Below are positions 28,598-38,761 of a stretch of DNA of 64,000 nucleotides, in pieces. The stretch spans positions 11,842,430 to 11,906,429 of the forward strand of contig CM026427.1 in assembly GCA_014871385.1 (NCBI GenBank), read 5' to 3'. The notes under the pieces are model-generated. The model made no database searches. It was not told where the DNA came from and worked only from the letters and a program-made list of their open reading frames with translations. Each line of letters opens with the position of its first letter. The first letter of the stretch is position 1. The DNA is from Ceratodon purpureus (taxonomy: Eukaryota > Streptophyta > Bryopsida > Pseudoditrichales > Ditrichaceae). The position numbers and the translations under genes are program-made.

Positions 28598-30679
28598 CTA
28601 ATACCGTGGGTTTTGGGGGGGGGGGTTTGGGACTAGGGTTTGGCTGGGGTTTGTGCAGTTTGTTTGTTGTGTTTTGTGTGTATTTTTGTTTTGTTTTTCT
28701 GTCTGTGTGCGTGGGTTTGTTTGGGGTGGAGGTTTGGGGGAGGATGGCAGTGTACGTGTTTGGTTTTGGTTTTTAGCGGACTTTTTTGTGGAGATGGGTT
28801 GGTTGTGGCTCCGGGGTTGGAGGGACAGTAGTGGGGTCGGGTATTTGCTGTATGTGGGTTGCGGTTTTTGTGTTAGGGGGAAATGAGTTGGGTTTTGTTG
28901 TTTTTTAAAAAGGGTGTTTATGTGTATGGTTTTTATATTTTGGTTGGTTTTTGTATCTAGTTGCGGTGTTGATTGAAGTTGGAGGGTTTTATGTTTTGTG
29001 GATCGGGTTGGAAATGTTTTAATTGGTTTTATTATGGTTTTTGATTGGGAATGTGTTTTGCTGTGGGGCCGGGGTAGGGGGTATTGTTTTAGGGGTGTAG
29101 AATGGTGAGTATGGGTTTGAATTGGGGGTTTTGTAATTGTTTTTGTGTCTGGGGATGGTTTGGTGGTGTATGTTTTGTGGTATGGGTTTTTTTGGTGGGG
29201 TGAATTAGGTCTGTGTTTCGGGAGATGGTGGGTTATAATTTGAAGAGTCTGGGAGTGGTGTGAGGTTGAGTGTTTGTTGGTTGGGGATTTGTGTAAAGGG
29301 TGGTTAATGTAAATGCTGATTTGGGGGTAGTAAGGGTGGGTTTGTAGAAAGATCCAGATTTTGCGGAGTTTGTTTGTAGTCGGGTTTGGTTGGGCTGGGT
29401 TAGGGTTTTTGGAGTTGGTGTGTTTGGGGTTTGGATTGTGGGCGGGTTGGTGTAGGTGTTGTGTGTGTGGGATATGTGAGTTTTTATTTGTGGGGGATAT
29501 GAATGTATAGGCGGGAGTTGTGGGATTTCGGGGCATGTGGATTGTGTGTTGTGTGGATTCTATTTTAGTATGGTGCTGTTTTGTTTTATTTTGATTTGGT
29601 TGAGGTGTGTGTGGGTGGTGGTGTTTAATTTTTGGGGGTGGATTGTGTGTTTGAATATGTGGTTTGAGTAATTTCCAGATTGATGGTTGTGGGCCCGATT
29701 TTGTATTTTTTGGTTTCTGCTTTTGAAATTTGTTGAATAATGCATTGTGTTGATGTGTTGGATGATGGTGGTTTGGTTCTGCGTGGAAGGTTAGGAATTT
29801 GCCTGTGTTTGTGTCGTGTAGTAATTTGGAGGGGTTTTGTTTAATATTTTCGTTTAGTTGGTTGGCTTTGCTTAGGTTCGGTGTGTGGGTCCTATTTCGA
29901 CGCGGTATTGTGGGGTTGATTTGGAGCTGGTGGGGTTTTTTTGACAAGGTTTGTTTTTTATATGCGTGGATTGTTGTTGTAATGTTTTGGCGGTGTGTAG
30001 GATCGATTTGGTATGGGTATAGAGAGAGTGTCAGAAGTTTTGTTGTGTAACAGGGTGTAAGGTGTGGGTTGTGTGTGTGTACTCGTTCTAAGTTTAGGTT
30101 AGGATTCTGAGTTTGGAGGGTGGATTGAGGGGATACTATTTTGTGTGATTGGTGCGCAGGTTTGTGGAGCTGGTTTGTTGCGTGGCAGTTTTGGCGGTGA
30201 GTGTTTTGGATCCATTTATGATGTGTTTGTTCGTGGTTGTGTTTATTGGGGGCGGTGTGATGGTGTGTGTTTTGTTGTTTATGAATAGAGGTTGTTTGTG
30301 GATTTTGTATTGTAGTGATTCGGTGGGATGTGTGGGGGTTTTGAGTGGGATGTGATAAATCTGGGCTTGTGAGTGTGTGGGGTGGATGTATGTTAGGGTT
30401 TGGGTGTTTTGTGTTTTGATTATGAATTTGATGTATGTTAGAAAGGACTCGGGTGGGATCTGTGAGATATGGGAAAGGGAGGAGATATATTCCGCATGTG
30501 TTGTTTACAAGAGCAGTTCGTAAAGATACTGCTGGGGTGGAATCAGCTGCCCAGGGATTTGCGATTGTCTGATTTCTAGACATAAGAACGGAAAAAGGTA
30601 CCGTAGGTTGTGGTACTAATGTAATTCTATCTTTTGTGTTCGCGTGTGTGTGGGGGGGCCGTAAGGTTGTACTACACAT
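28598..30679 (-). CDS. LINE ORF2a: His/Thr/Pro/Asn-rich N-terminal extension
   Basis: 693 codons without a stop, beginning at an ATG that overlaps the ORF1 stop (AATGTGTAG). The first 90 residues are fairly ordinary (PFSVLMSRNQTIANPWAADS). The rest is dominated by His, Thr, Pro, Asn, Gln and Lys, as expected from its extreme C/A-rich coding strand. I see no domain. It ends inside a C11 homopolymer region, where a +1 shift continues into the 2A-APE frame, so it is probably the N-terminal part of a roughly 3,100-residue ORF2 product, cut off by 2A. The role is unknown; it may be a disordered nucleic-acid-binding region. Confidence 0.6.
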   Translation of the reverse strand: MCSTTLRPPHTHANTKDRITLVPQPTVPFSVLMSRNQTIANPWAADSTPAVSLRTALVNNTCGIYLLPFPYLTDPTRVLSNIHQIHNQNTKHPNPNIHPPHTLTSPDLSHPTQNPHTSHRITTIQNPQTTSIHKQQNTHHHTAPNKHNHEQTHHKWIQNTHRQNCHATNQLHKPAHQSHKIVSPQSTLQTQNPNLNLERVHTHNPHLTPCYTTKLLTLSLYPYQIDPTHRQNITTTIHAYKKQTLSKKPHQLQINPTIPRRNRTHTPNLSKANQLNENIKQNPSKLLHDTNTGKFLTFHAEPNHHHPTHQHNALFNKFQKQKPKNTKSGPQPSIWKLLKPHIQTHNPPPKIKHHHPHTPQPNQNKTKQHHTKIESTQHTIHMPRNPTTPAYTFISPTNKNSHIPHTQHLHQPAHNPNPKHTNSKNPNPAQPNPTTNKLRKIWIFLQTHPYYPQISIYINHPLHKSPTNKHSTSHHSQTLQIITHHLPKHRPNSPHQKNPYHKTYTTKPSPDTKTITKPPIQTHTHHSTPLKQYPLPRPHSKTHSQSKTIIKPIKTFPTRSTKHKTLQLQSTPQLDTKTNQNIKTIHINTLFKKQQNPTHFPLTQKPQPTYSKYPTPLLSLQPRSHNQPISTKKSAKNQNQTRTLPSSPKPPPQTNPRTQTEKQNKNTHKTQQTNCTNPSQTLVPNPPPQNPRY

Positions 30680-33101
30680 TGCTGATGTTGTCTTTTGTGT
30701 AATATGGGTTGGGTGCAGATGTCCCTCCTGAGTGGGCCGAGGATGAACCGAGGCGGTGCTGGGTGGGGATCTTGGCTATGTTGTGTGCGGATGTGCTTTT
30801 GGTGGAGGCCTCAGTGTTGAGCGCTGCTGGTGCTGGTTTGTAGTGGGCCGGTTGTCCAATGTGGGGGAATGTTGAGGGGTCTGAGTGGGGGTATGTGATC
30901 AGGTTGGGTTGGGTGTAGTGTGATGGTGCGGGGTGGGTGATAGTCATGGCCATGGTGGGGTTTTGTGTTAGGAGCGGGTTGTGGTTGTAGTGGGTGGGTT
31001 GGGGGTATGTGGTGGGGATTGGTTGGTAACCTGGGGGGGCTATCGCGGAAAGGCTGTTCTGGAGTCCAGAAGTAAGTCCGTGAATGCTGTTAGACATTCC
31101 TCCGAAGGCTGCCGATATCTCGGCCAAGGAATGAAGCATACGGGTCTGGGACTCTTGGATGCCAAGCCTAACATCTTGCATCTTGCCTTCTAGCGAGCTC
31201 TCTGTCTGGTGGACTATAGATTTTTCTAATGTCTGCAGCCTATTTTCTAGTCTGATCTCATGTGCCTCAAAGCATTGGGTGATGTCCGATGTTTTGAGTG
31301 CATGTGTTTGGACGTTGCTAAGCATTTCTACGGTTTCAGCCATAGCTTGGGGGGTGGTGGTCTCTGGGATGGCTGCGACTGCTGCAGATTTTTCTGGTCC
31401 ATTGGTACTCTTCCTGTGAGGTTTGAAGTAGATGAGTTGGCCGAGTAGTTGCTTGGGTTTGGCCTTGCTCCAGTTGCTGTATACTGTGGCGTTTGATAGT
31501 TGTATGTATGCTATGCCATCATGCCTCAGCTTCTCGTCGTCCTTTGCAGCACCAAAGGAGATGTCAAGAATGTTAGCGGCCCCTATGAGCGAGTTGATGG
31601 CTGTTTTGACTCTGGGTTGTGCCTGATCTATAGATATGTTCGTGATCTGAATGGTAGTGCTAAGCTTGATGTCAGTTGCAGGGATTCGCTCACCTTCCGA
31701 GTGTGATAGTGGTAGGCAGACCATAAGCTTCTCATCGTTGAGTGAGAATGGTCTTGTAAGCAGAGTCTCTCGGGAGGTTGTTGATCCTGTGGTAATAAAC
31801 GCATACTTCTGGTTGATGCTGTGTTTGATGACTTGACTGATCTCCAGTTCATAGCCGTCCAGGTAGCCTTGGCGGGTGAGGTCGCTAAAGACCTGGTTGG
31901 CAGATTTGCCGGAGAGTGCCGGGGCTGTAATGTAAAGCCTGTTTTCGGAGGCTACGAGGTCAAAGGCTTTCTCAGCCTTGCCGATAACATTGGTTTGTAC
32001 GTTGTGGATCAGGAGGGGAAGAACAAACGGTCGTTTGCCTTTGAGAATGTCAATGGCATCCTTCTCTGGGTTGAGGAGATCAACTTTGAGAAACCCTAGC
32101 CACATGTGTGTCTTGGGGTGGACGAAGGCTATGATAGGCTCTCTATATCTGGTGCCTAGCCGGATTTTCATAGTGTCGAATCTCTGGGTGGCTAAGCTGA
32201 GTACTTCTGGTTTGGAGAGATGTTGGTATCCGGTTTCAAATCTAAGGAGGATCTGATGGCCTTTGGAAAGACCTGTGATGGGGTCTACGGGATAGTTTTT
32301 TGGGATTTGGGTGTGGTGCAGGTACTGGCCGGCGGCGGTGTCAGATCGTTCCATGGGAAAGAGGAGCTGGGGGACATGGGGGTAAGCTTTGTCACAATTG
32401 TAGAGTTCTATGGCTTCGGTACGAGGTACACCTATGCTAGCTAGCTGTGCTAAGGTGCGGGTTTCAATGATGGTAGGACTTGCTGAGCTAGTGGCATTTG
32501 CTTCATGAGTTGCAAAACTGAACCACATATCTTCTGTGAAGATGAGGGGCGGTACTAATACTCTGGGTGCTTGGAAGGGATTGACTGGGGTTGGAATGGG
32601 GGGCTGGCAGGGGTGAGGTTCGAGGTGATCTGGGGCAAGGACTGCTACCGAGGTTTGGGGGGGAGCTAGGTGCTGCGATTGGGCTAGGGGGGAATCGATA
32701 TCAAGTGGTGTGTTATGCGGTTTATCTAAGTCAATGGGCATGCCTAGGAGGACAGAGTCTGCAAAGGTGTTGGCGTCAGTGTCTGAATCGCTCATGAGTT
32801 CATCAGGTGGGAGTTGCTCAAGGTAGCTCTCAAGTTTGGCTTTCAGGTTTGCTTTGGCTGTGCTATGCTGCTCTTGATCTATGTCATCTGGCTGGGATTT
32901 GGCTTTCTTTCTGATGCTGGTTTTGGTGGTTTTGGCTGGGGTTAGTTTTTCGGAGACTGATCGACTGATGCACTTGTGACTGAGTCGCTTGAATGTGCGG
33001 GGTGCTACCTGCGCAGACTGGGTAGAGGCGGCCGCACTGAGTCCTGGTTCTTCTTGCCCGACAGGGGCTCTACAGGTGATTTTAACTGTAGCTTTGGTCA
33101 T
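30672..33101 (-). CDS. LINE ORF1: gag-like protein
   Basis: 809 codons from the ATG at 33101 (MTKATVKITCRAPVG). The frame is open upstream to 34814, through the insertion junction, but the first 570 codons are low-complexity and read like leader. The protein has a basic N-terminus (TFKRLSHKC, KTSIRKKAK), an acidic stretch (DELMSDSDTDANTF), and a long globular part with two segments resembling beta-alpha-beta RNA-binding folds (around EKLMVCLPL and IQITNISIDQAQPRV). A probable coiled coil follows (EIRLENRLQTLEKSI...) and then a Pro/Thr/His-rich tail. I find no CCHC knuckle. Order and features fit a LINE ORF1 RNA-binding protein. The RRM suggestion is weak. Confidence 0.72.
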   Translation of the reverse strand: MTKATVKITCRAPVGQEEPGLSAAASTQSAQVAPRTFKRLSHKCISRSVSEKLTPAKTTKTSIRKKAKSQPDDIDQEQHSTAKANLKAKLESYLEQLPPDELMSDSDTDANTFADSVLLGMPIDLDKPHNTPLDIDSPLAQSQHLAPPQTSVAVLAPDHLEPHPCQPPIPTPVNPFQAPRVLVPPLIFTEDMWFSFATHEANATSSASPTIIETRTLAQLASIGVPRTEAIELYNCDKAYPHVPQLLFPMERSDTAAGQYLHHTQIPKNYPVDPITGLSKGHQILLRFETGYQHLSKPEVLSLATQRFDTMKIRLGTRYREPIIAFVHPKTHMWLGFLKVDLLNPEKDAIDILKGKRPFVLPLLIHNVQTNVIGKAEKAFDLVASENRLYITAPALSGKSANQVFSDLTRQGYLDGYELEISQVIKHSINQKYAFITTGSTTSRETLLTRPFSLNDEKLMVCLPLSHSEGERIPATDIKLSTTIQITNISIDQAQPRVKTAINSLIGAANILDISFGAAKDDEKLRHDGIAYIQLSNATVYSNWSKAKPKQLLGQLIYFKPHRKSTNGPEKSAAVAAIPETTTPQAMAETVEMLSNVQTHALKTSDITQCFEAHEIRLENRLQTLEKSIVHQTESSLEGKMQDVRLGIQESQTRMLHSLAEISAAFGGMSNSIHGLTSGLQNSLSAIAPPGYQPIPTTYPQPTHYNHNPLLTQNPTMAMTITHPAPSHYTQPNLITYPHSDPSTFPHIGQPAHYKPAPAALNTEASTKSTSAHNIAKIPTQHRLGSSSAHSGGTSAPNPYYTKDNISNV

Positions 33102-34792
33102 GGCGGAGGTCGTACTACGGGAGTCTACTGTGTAAAGGTGAGTAATGGAGATGGTTGTAGGAAGGGTAGGAGTGGGAGTGAGGTGGTAATATGATAGAGT
33201 TTTTTTGGATCTTGCTATGATGAGGGAGGTGAGGGGGTAATGAGCTGAGGGGAAGAGATGGTATCTTACTGGATTGTGTGTTGCTGTAGGTGAATCGGTG
33301 CTTGAAGTGCTGCAGCTGTTGATTTTCGACGTGAAGTGGGAGTAGTGCTGCTGGGGGCGGTGATAGCTTAAGTTGTGTCCATGCGCGCTGTGGTTGGGAG
33401 GGCGAAGGTTCGGTGTAGCAGAACTGTGGAGGCAGAGGATAGTTAGTGTAGGTAATGTTAAGTCTGTAACGTATTCTGCAAAATAAATTTGATACAAGGA
33501 TATAATTCTGAGTGTATCTGATCTAGCATGTGTACAAAGCCTTGTGATGATGCAAAATGGAAATGGTGATAGGGAAAGAAGGGGGTCTCTGTGTCGACTT
33601 GGTGTTGGCTTGTGATGTCCTGCAGGGGGTGTGAAATGGCTTGTGCGGGGGATGTGAGGTATTCTAGGTGCTATGGTTGTGTGGGGTTTAGATGATGGGG
33701 ATTGGGAGGATAGAGGGTGGGTTGTATGGTGTCTAAGGTAGGGGTGAAATTCTGAGTCTAAGAGTTGGTTGATGGCTGTATGGGGTTGTGTGTGGGAGAT
33801 AGGGGGTGGGAGGAATGGAATTGAGATGCAGTGGGTACTAGAGGTTGGTGGTATGCTACTGTACTTGTGTGGGAGGGCGAGTGTTTGAGATGAGGTAATG
33901 ATGTGAGGTCTGTGGGAGGGGTGTAGAGAGTGGAGGCTGTCAGTGCTAACTGTGCGATGGGTAGAGGGTAGGGGGGGTGAGGGAGTAGGGAAAACACATG
34001 CCTGTTGAAGTGATGTTTGCGTTCGGTGATTGTGTGTGTGAAGTGTAGGGTTTAAGTAGTTTTGAGTTTTGTGTTGGTGAGTGTGTTGTATGGGATATTT
34101 GGAGTGGATATGTTTGGAGAGTATGGGTGTGTGCAGTGAGAAGTGTGCCGAGAGGGTTTGATGGAAGTTAATGTTTGAGGGCTGTTTTTGGAAATGGTTA
34201 GAGATAGTATGTATGGAGTAAATGCGTATATGCGGAGTTGGGTTTGTGAACTGTTGCTTTGCCGGCGTTGCTTGCTGTTGCGTGGGGCATGTTGCTGCTC
34301 CTGGTGTATAAAACACCCACCTGGCCGATAGATTTTTTTTGAGGCGCATGGTGTTGAAAGTCTTGCAATCTGCACTGTTGAGTGTGTCGATGCGGGTGCA
34401 TCTTGATGGCTTGGGCGGCGTTGATACTTCTCCATGTTGCTGTAGAGTGTGGGGTTTGGCTAGCGAGTCTAATTCTAGTCTGTACTTGTCTTGCTGGATT
34501 TGTCTAAAGATGGGCCTGAGAGTGTCTCTCAAATTGTACTGGGAGTAGGCTAGAAGCAGAGGTTTACTATTTCGTCTGCGAACTTCTTCCTGTCGGATCT
34601 GACTGTCTCGAAGGGGTTTCCTATGTGTATCTCCCTGATAATTGCTGTTTGAACGTGGGGGTTGCGATGGCACAAGCCTGTCGCAGAGAACTAAGCCTAC
34701 GGCTACTCTCGGCACCAGACTCTCCATCGCTCCGCAGTTTGCGGTGCTCGCTGCGCTCCCTCCCGCGCGGGACCTCGAAAGGGTGAAGTACC
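33102..34792 (-). promoter_or_regulatory. 5' leader of the LINE
   Basis: About 1.7 kb between the 5' end and the ORF1 ATG. It starts GGTACTTCACCC and has a GC-rich segment with the inverted pair GTCCCGCGCGGGA near 34765, then becomes C/A-rich on the sense strand. No stop occurs in the ORF1 frame, so a longer ORF1 starting at MESLVPRVAVG (about 34730) cannot be excluded. As LINEs carry internal promoters, this is where one would be expected. Confidence 0.5.
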
Positions 34793-34804
34793 AACCCCGG
34801 GAGA
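34793..34804. repeat. Target-site duplication, right copy
   Basis: AACCCCGGGAGA, followed by CTATTACCACTCACTAAGTC exactly as in the empty site. Confidence 0.95.
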
Positions 34805-34928
34805 CTATTACCACTCACTAAGTCGCCTGGGACAGGAGCTCATCCGAGAGCTCAAGGTTTTCATTTGAAAGCTGGAGAGGAGATGCTCTCAATCAAAAGT
34901 TCAACTGAATTGTTCATTTCGGGGTGAA
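34805..34928. repeat. Continuation of the eEF1A copy 2 flank
   Basis: Matches eEF1A copy 3's downstream flank in reverse (46796-46919) up to TTCATTTCGGGGTGAA, where homology stops. This is the outer edge of the segmental duplication on the copy 2 side. Confidence 0.92.
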
Positions 34929-36810
34929 ATCATGGCCATTATGGAAGCTGAAGCAGCATGTTAAATATGGAGAGCCATTAGGTGCCTCAATCATCAAAGC
35001 TTTGGAGTGGCTTCATTAGTTTGTGAACCACTTGATTTGACGACAGACCTTACCTAAGGGTCAGCTTTGGCAGAAAAGTAATTCCAGAAATAGATGTCGG
35101 AGTTTTTTTTTAAATTATTGGCTTTTTTTTGTCGAATATAATTTAATTTATTTTTCAAAATTTCCGCAATGTAAAGAAATTTCACTTTACACTAAGTATT
35201 TACTTAGATTTGATGAATGTGCAAGTTACAGTGGAGTGAATGTGTTTCTTTTGTAATCAAGCTCACATACATTAGTTTACAAAGAATATGGGTCAAGTAG
35301 TAGCAAGAGTCTTAGTGGGGCTTTTCAAATGGGTTGTACATAGATTTTCGGAGTTCAATTGAGCATAGAAGATGAAGTTTTATTGAATTGTGTTCAACTA
35401 ACCAAAGTTGATAAATCGATTCTTCTTTAAGCTCCAACAAATTTTGTTTCATTATGCAAAAGTCAGCCTTTATGCAAAATCAGTCTTAATGCAAAAGATA
35501 TGAACAAATCATTGCAGCCTCGTAAAGATTTTAACAAAGCAGAATGGGTTTAAAACAGTTTTTCGGAGGTCAACTGTGCATAGAAGATTAACTTTTTTGA
35601 AGTTTTGTTGGTCTAAGAAAAGTTTATAAATCAAGTAATCTTTCACCTCCAAGAAATTTTATGTCATTTGAAGACTATATGCATACGTTATGCGTGTTAT
35701 AAAAAAGAAGACTAACTAAGTGCTTCACTTCAAAGGTCACATTTCCCATATGAATTGTTTGAGACAACTCCAGTCTACTTGCATAAAGTAAAGAACATTC
35801 TCAACTTGTGATCACGTCTATTTTGTCATCCAATGCAAAAAAGATGTGGAGGTTTAATATTTTAGTATAAAATTTAAATTAGGCTTTAAGATGAATCTTA
35901 AAGAAATTAAAAAAGAAAGTTGCCGAAATTGTGAATATACATTTTTTAGTTGCCGTGCATAAATATTTGAAATTAATTAATTATTCAACCAAGGGGTGCC
36001 GAAGCTTACCCTAGGATACGGTAATGTGCAAGCAACTCTAATTTGTTATGAGAAATAATATTTTCAAGGAACTGGGTGGCAAGTCATATTGTTTTGCGGA
36101 AAGACTTCGCGATAGAGCTGAAGAGCAAGTGCGAGGGGGAGGAGCGGCGCTGCGGGAAGAGGACGGGCAAGGCGAGTGCGGGGACGAGGAGGAAGAGGAG
36201 CTTGGGAGGGAGGGGGGTGGCAGAATAGGCGGGAAGGAAGAACCGTGGATGAGAACCGGGACATGAGCTCATCCGAGAGCCTCCATGCTTGGGTGGAAAG
36301 TTGCCCCCTTGCAACGCTCGTAGGGGGGATTTAGAGATACCCTACGATTACCAAATGCATGTGTTGGCTGCACATGGTCGGCTGCAATCACATTATTTGT
36401 TATCAGAGCACTTGGTTTCACATCGTTGCCCCATTAGCAACTGGGTGAGGTTGATGGCGGTGGGGCCCAATTATATTCGACACTCAATTTTCTACAACAC
36501 CATTCATGTCTGAGTAAATGAAAAGAATTATTTTTGTTACTGACTTGGAAACAAAGGGAATCAATCCTGCGTGGGAAGGGATGAAACGGTTAATCCTTTA
36601 CAGCCAATGCGACCACATTTTAGTAGCTGGAGTGTCTCAAATGCAAATAACACAAAACTTGTGAAGGATTGGATTTTGAATTTTGATGACATGAGTTGGA
36701 GAATTAGAGAGAGTTACTCGGGCCGCAGGCTTACATTAATTAAGCTTCCGTTGGAGATAGTGATACTAAGTATGCCACCATGACCTACATAGTGCATGCT
36801 GACATTGATG
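34929..36810. other. Intergenic DNA, no gene recognised
   Basis: AT-rich to about 36050, then a 250-bp GC-rich purine patch (36110-36290) with a short frame of low complexity. GACATGAGCTCATCCGAGAGC near 36260 resembles 34833-34852 (GACAGGAGCTCATCCGAGAG), a short shared motif of unknown meaning. No supported gene. Confidence 0.5.
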
Positions 36811-37065
36811 TTTTTTTTTCGATGGTGGACCTTATAACTACCTAGCCTAGAACTAAGTACTAATAGGAATAACGGACATGTTCTCCACCCTAGGACAATT
36901 TTAGGGTACCCATACAAGAAGGTCAAAAGACCCCCACCAAGATTGGATGGATCAATGGTGGTAGGGCCACAAGCGGCGTTGCGGTTTGAACCCTGGTCAC
37001 CCCAAAGGAATGCCAGTAGCTCGACCATTGGGCTTGGCATCGGATGCCTTCTGGTAGTTTAAGGT
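36811..37065 (-). mobile_element. tRNA-derived SINE candidate
   Basis: On the minus strand: an A-box-like TGGTCGAGCTAC (about 37027-37016), a B-box GGTTCAAACC (36992-36983), about 160 bp of body, and an A9 tail (36819-36811). Pol III boxes plus an A tail are the SINE signature. Target-site duplications are not evident to me. Confidence 0.55.
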
Positions 37066-37388
37066 CATTCCGAACCATTGGAGAATTGTAACGTATATCT
37101 TCTAGAAAAAACATAATTCTTATTTCGAGTTGTGAATATATTAAAATATCTATATAAAAAATGAAAAAATATTGTAAATACTTTAAAATACATAACACAC
37201 TTAGATATATACAACTTTTATTATGAGGTGTTTTTTTCTATTTGGAAGTTTATAATCTTGTTTTATTTTTTGGATTGATTATGTTCTTCGTAATCCATAA
37301 ATTTATGTATTCCAATCTTGATCAATATACAATTGTTTCTACTTTTGAATGTATAAATTTTTGCCGTAAATCGTACTAAGCCACTCAC

Positions 37389-37621
37389 TTAATCCCTGAA
37401 GGGCCCTTGAGATTGGAGCATCCGGCATGTATAGTAGCTCATACTGCAACTGAAATTTTGCGGAAATTGAAATCAGTATATACCGTTGGATGCGTTTTTT
37501 TGTCACCCACAATATTGCAGTTACTCATGGAAAGCTTTGAAAAGTGCTTGTTGCTCAAATACGTGAAAATAGCTTATAGTATATACGGCCGGAAAGGGCT
37601 TTCACGCCCTTCAAGGGTTAA
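37389..37621. mobile_element. TTAA-flanked MITE, 233 bp
   Basis: Ends TTAATCCCTGAAGGGC and (reverse) TTAACCCTTGAAGGGC. Target TTAA and C-rich terminal repeats as in the other TTAA elements of this window. Confidence 0.65.
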
Positions 37622-37824
37622 AGAATTCACAATAATTGTGTATAAGTCTATTATTGATAAAAAAAAGATTGCATTACACAGGTGTTGACATGGGTCATTT
37701 GCAAACCTCATTGCTTTTATTTTTGAAAATTCAACCCTAACTTTTTTTATGTTAGAAATCAAGTACCCTCAAAAAATTACTTTTTGGAAGTGCGTTATAT
37801 GGTTCAAAGACATACTATGATATT

Positions 37825-38761
37825 TTAACCCCTAAGGTTCCTTGACTATGTTTCACCAAAAAATGCTTCAAAACTGCCATTTCCAATGTAAAAAGCATGA
37901 ATGACTACAAAATCATTATTTGCTAATTCTAACTTTTAGATCTTCAACTAGATTATTGTTGTAGATAGCTCAATAAATTTCATCAAAATCAACCGTAGAG
38001 ATTACAAGATTATAAGGAATGAAATTTAAAAACAAACTTTCTTGACACAATTTTTGACTAGGTCGACATACTTTAACTATTTTTTTCTTAAGTTTTTTGC
38101 ATTATGGATTTTGGCGGTTTTGGTGAATGACAAAGACAACTATGTCAGTTGATTGTTTAAAAAAAAATATACACAAAAGACAAGTGTAGCATGTTGAAAA
38201 CAATATTCTTATTAAGATGAATACAAAAGAATGCTATTTCATATTTCTTTCCTAGAAATTCTATTATGTTATAAAGTTCCAATCCAAACTGTCAAAGTAA
38301 TGATTGATGTCCATTCTTGAAGTGAAAAAAAGGAAAAACCTAAAAAAAACCAACTTTCTAATTTTTATGAAGGAAAGAAGAAGTTTTTTTACCACACTGG
38401 CCAAAACGTTGACAATACTTTGATATTTTGTGGAGTGAACAATTTGTATTGAAAGAAGCTTTTTTTTTTTTTGAAAATATCAAAGATGACATCATGAATT
38501 ATTTATAGAAAATATCTCAGAGGCAACAGATATATTTAGTATGACTGCCCAAACTACCCGCCGAGGAGCTATTTCCACTTTAGGTACCATAACTATTTTT
38601 TTAAATGACTAATTGGAAAAAATAATCAGATCCCCTCAAAGTCCTTGTTACGGCCTACATTCCCAAAAAAATTCAAAAAATCCCGACCTAAATTGAAGTC
38701 ACAGCCACTTGCCCAAATTTTAAAAACAACCAAAGGGGGCGCATTGTCCTTTAGGGGTTAA
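37825..38761. mobile_element. TTAA-flanked piggyBac-like MITE, 937 bp
   Basis: Begins TTAACCCCTAAGGTTCCTTG and ends TGTCCTTTAGGGGTTAA. It aligns along its length with 43197-44110 and, inverted, with 61521-62456, sharing internal blocks such as GACATCATGAA..TATTTATAGAA. No coding capacity, so it is non-autonomous. TTAA targets with CCC-starting ends are the piggyBac signature. Confidence 0.82.

Larger units (their letters stand above)
17080..34792 (-). mobile_element. Giant Dualen/RandI-like LINE with two nucleases
   Basis: A single 17,713-bp insertion bounded by a 12-bp target-site duplication. Comparing flanks with the empty site near 46.92 kb gives an offset of exactly 17,725 bp (element plus one duplication). 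Sense is the minus strand. The 5' end is GGTACTTCACCC at 34792, followed by ORF1, a low-complexity ORF, 2A, APE endonuclease, RT, PCIF1-like domain, RNase H, CCHC and PD-(D/E)xK nuclease, then 4.2 kb of 3' region ending in a TATATATATA tail instead of poly(A). The plus strand is strikingly G/T-rich throughout except over conserved coding parts. APE plus restriction-like nuclease plus RNase H is the Dualen plan known from Chlamydomonas. Placement in that clade is inference from domain order, not a tree. Confidence 0.9.

Noticed and set aside
21331..28886. Numerous plus-strand frames of 60-200 codons across the LINE coding part
   Set aside because: All are Cys/Val/Phe/Trp-rich translations of G/T-rich antisense DNA over good minus-strand domains.
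30672..33101. APALSGKS in ORF1, which fits the loose P-loop pattern
   Set aside because: No Walker B or other NTPase context; the pattern occurs often by chance.
36048..36314. Glu/Gly-rich short frames in the GC patch
   Set aside because: Low complexity and open on both strands; nothing supports translation.
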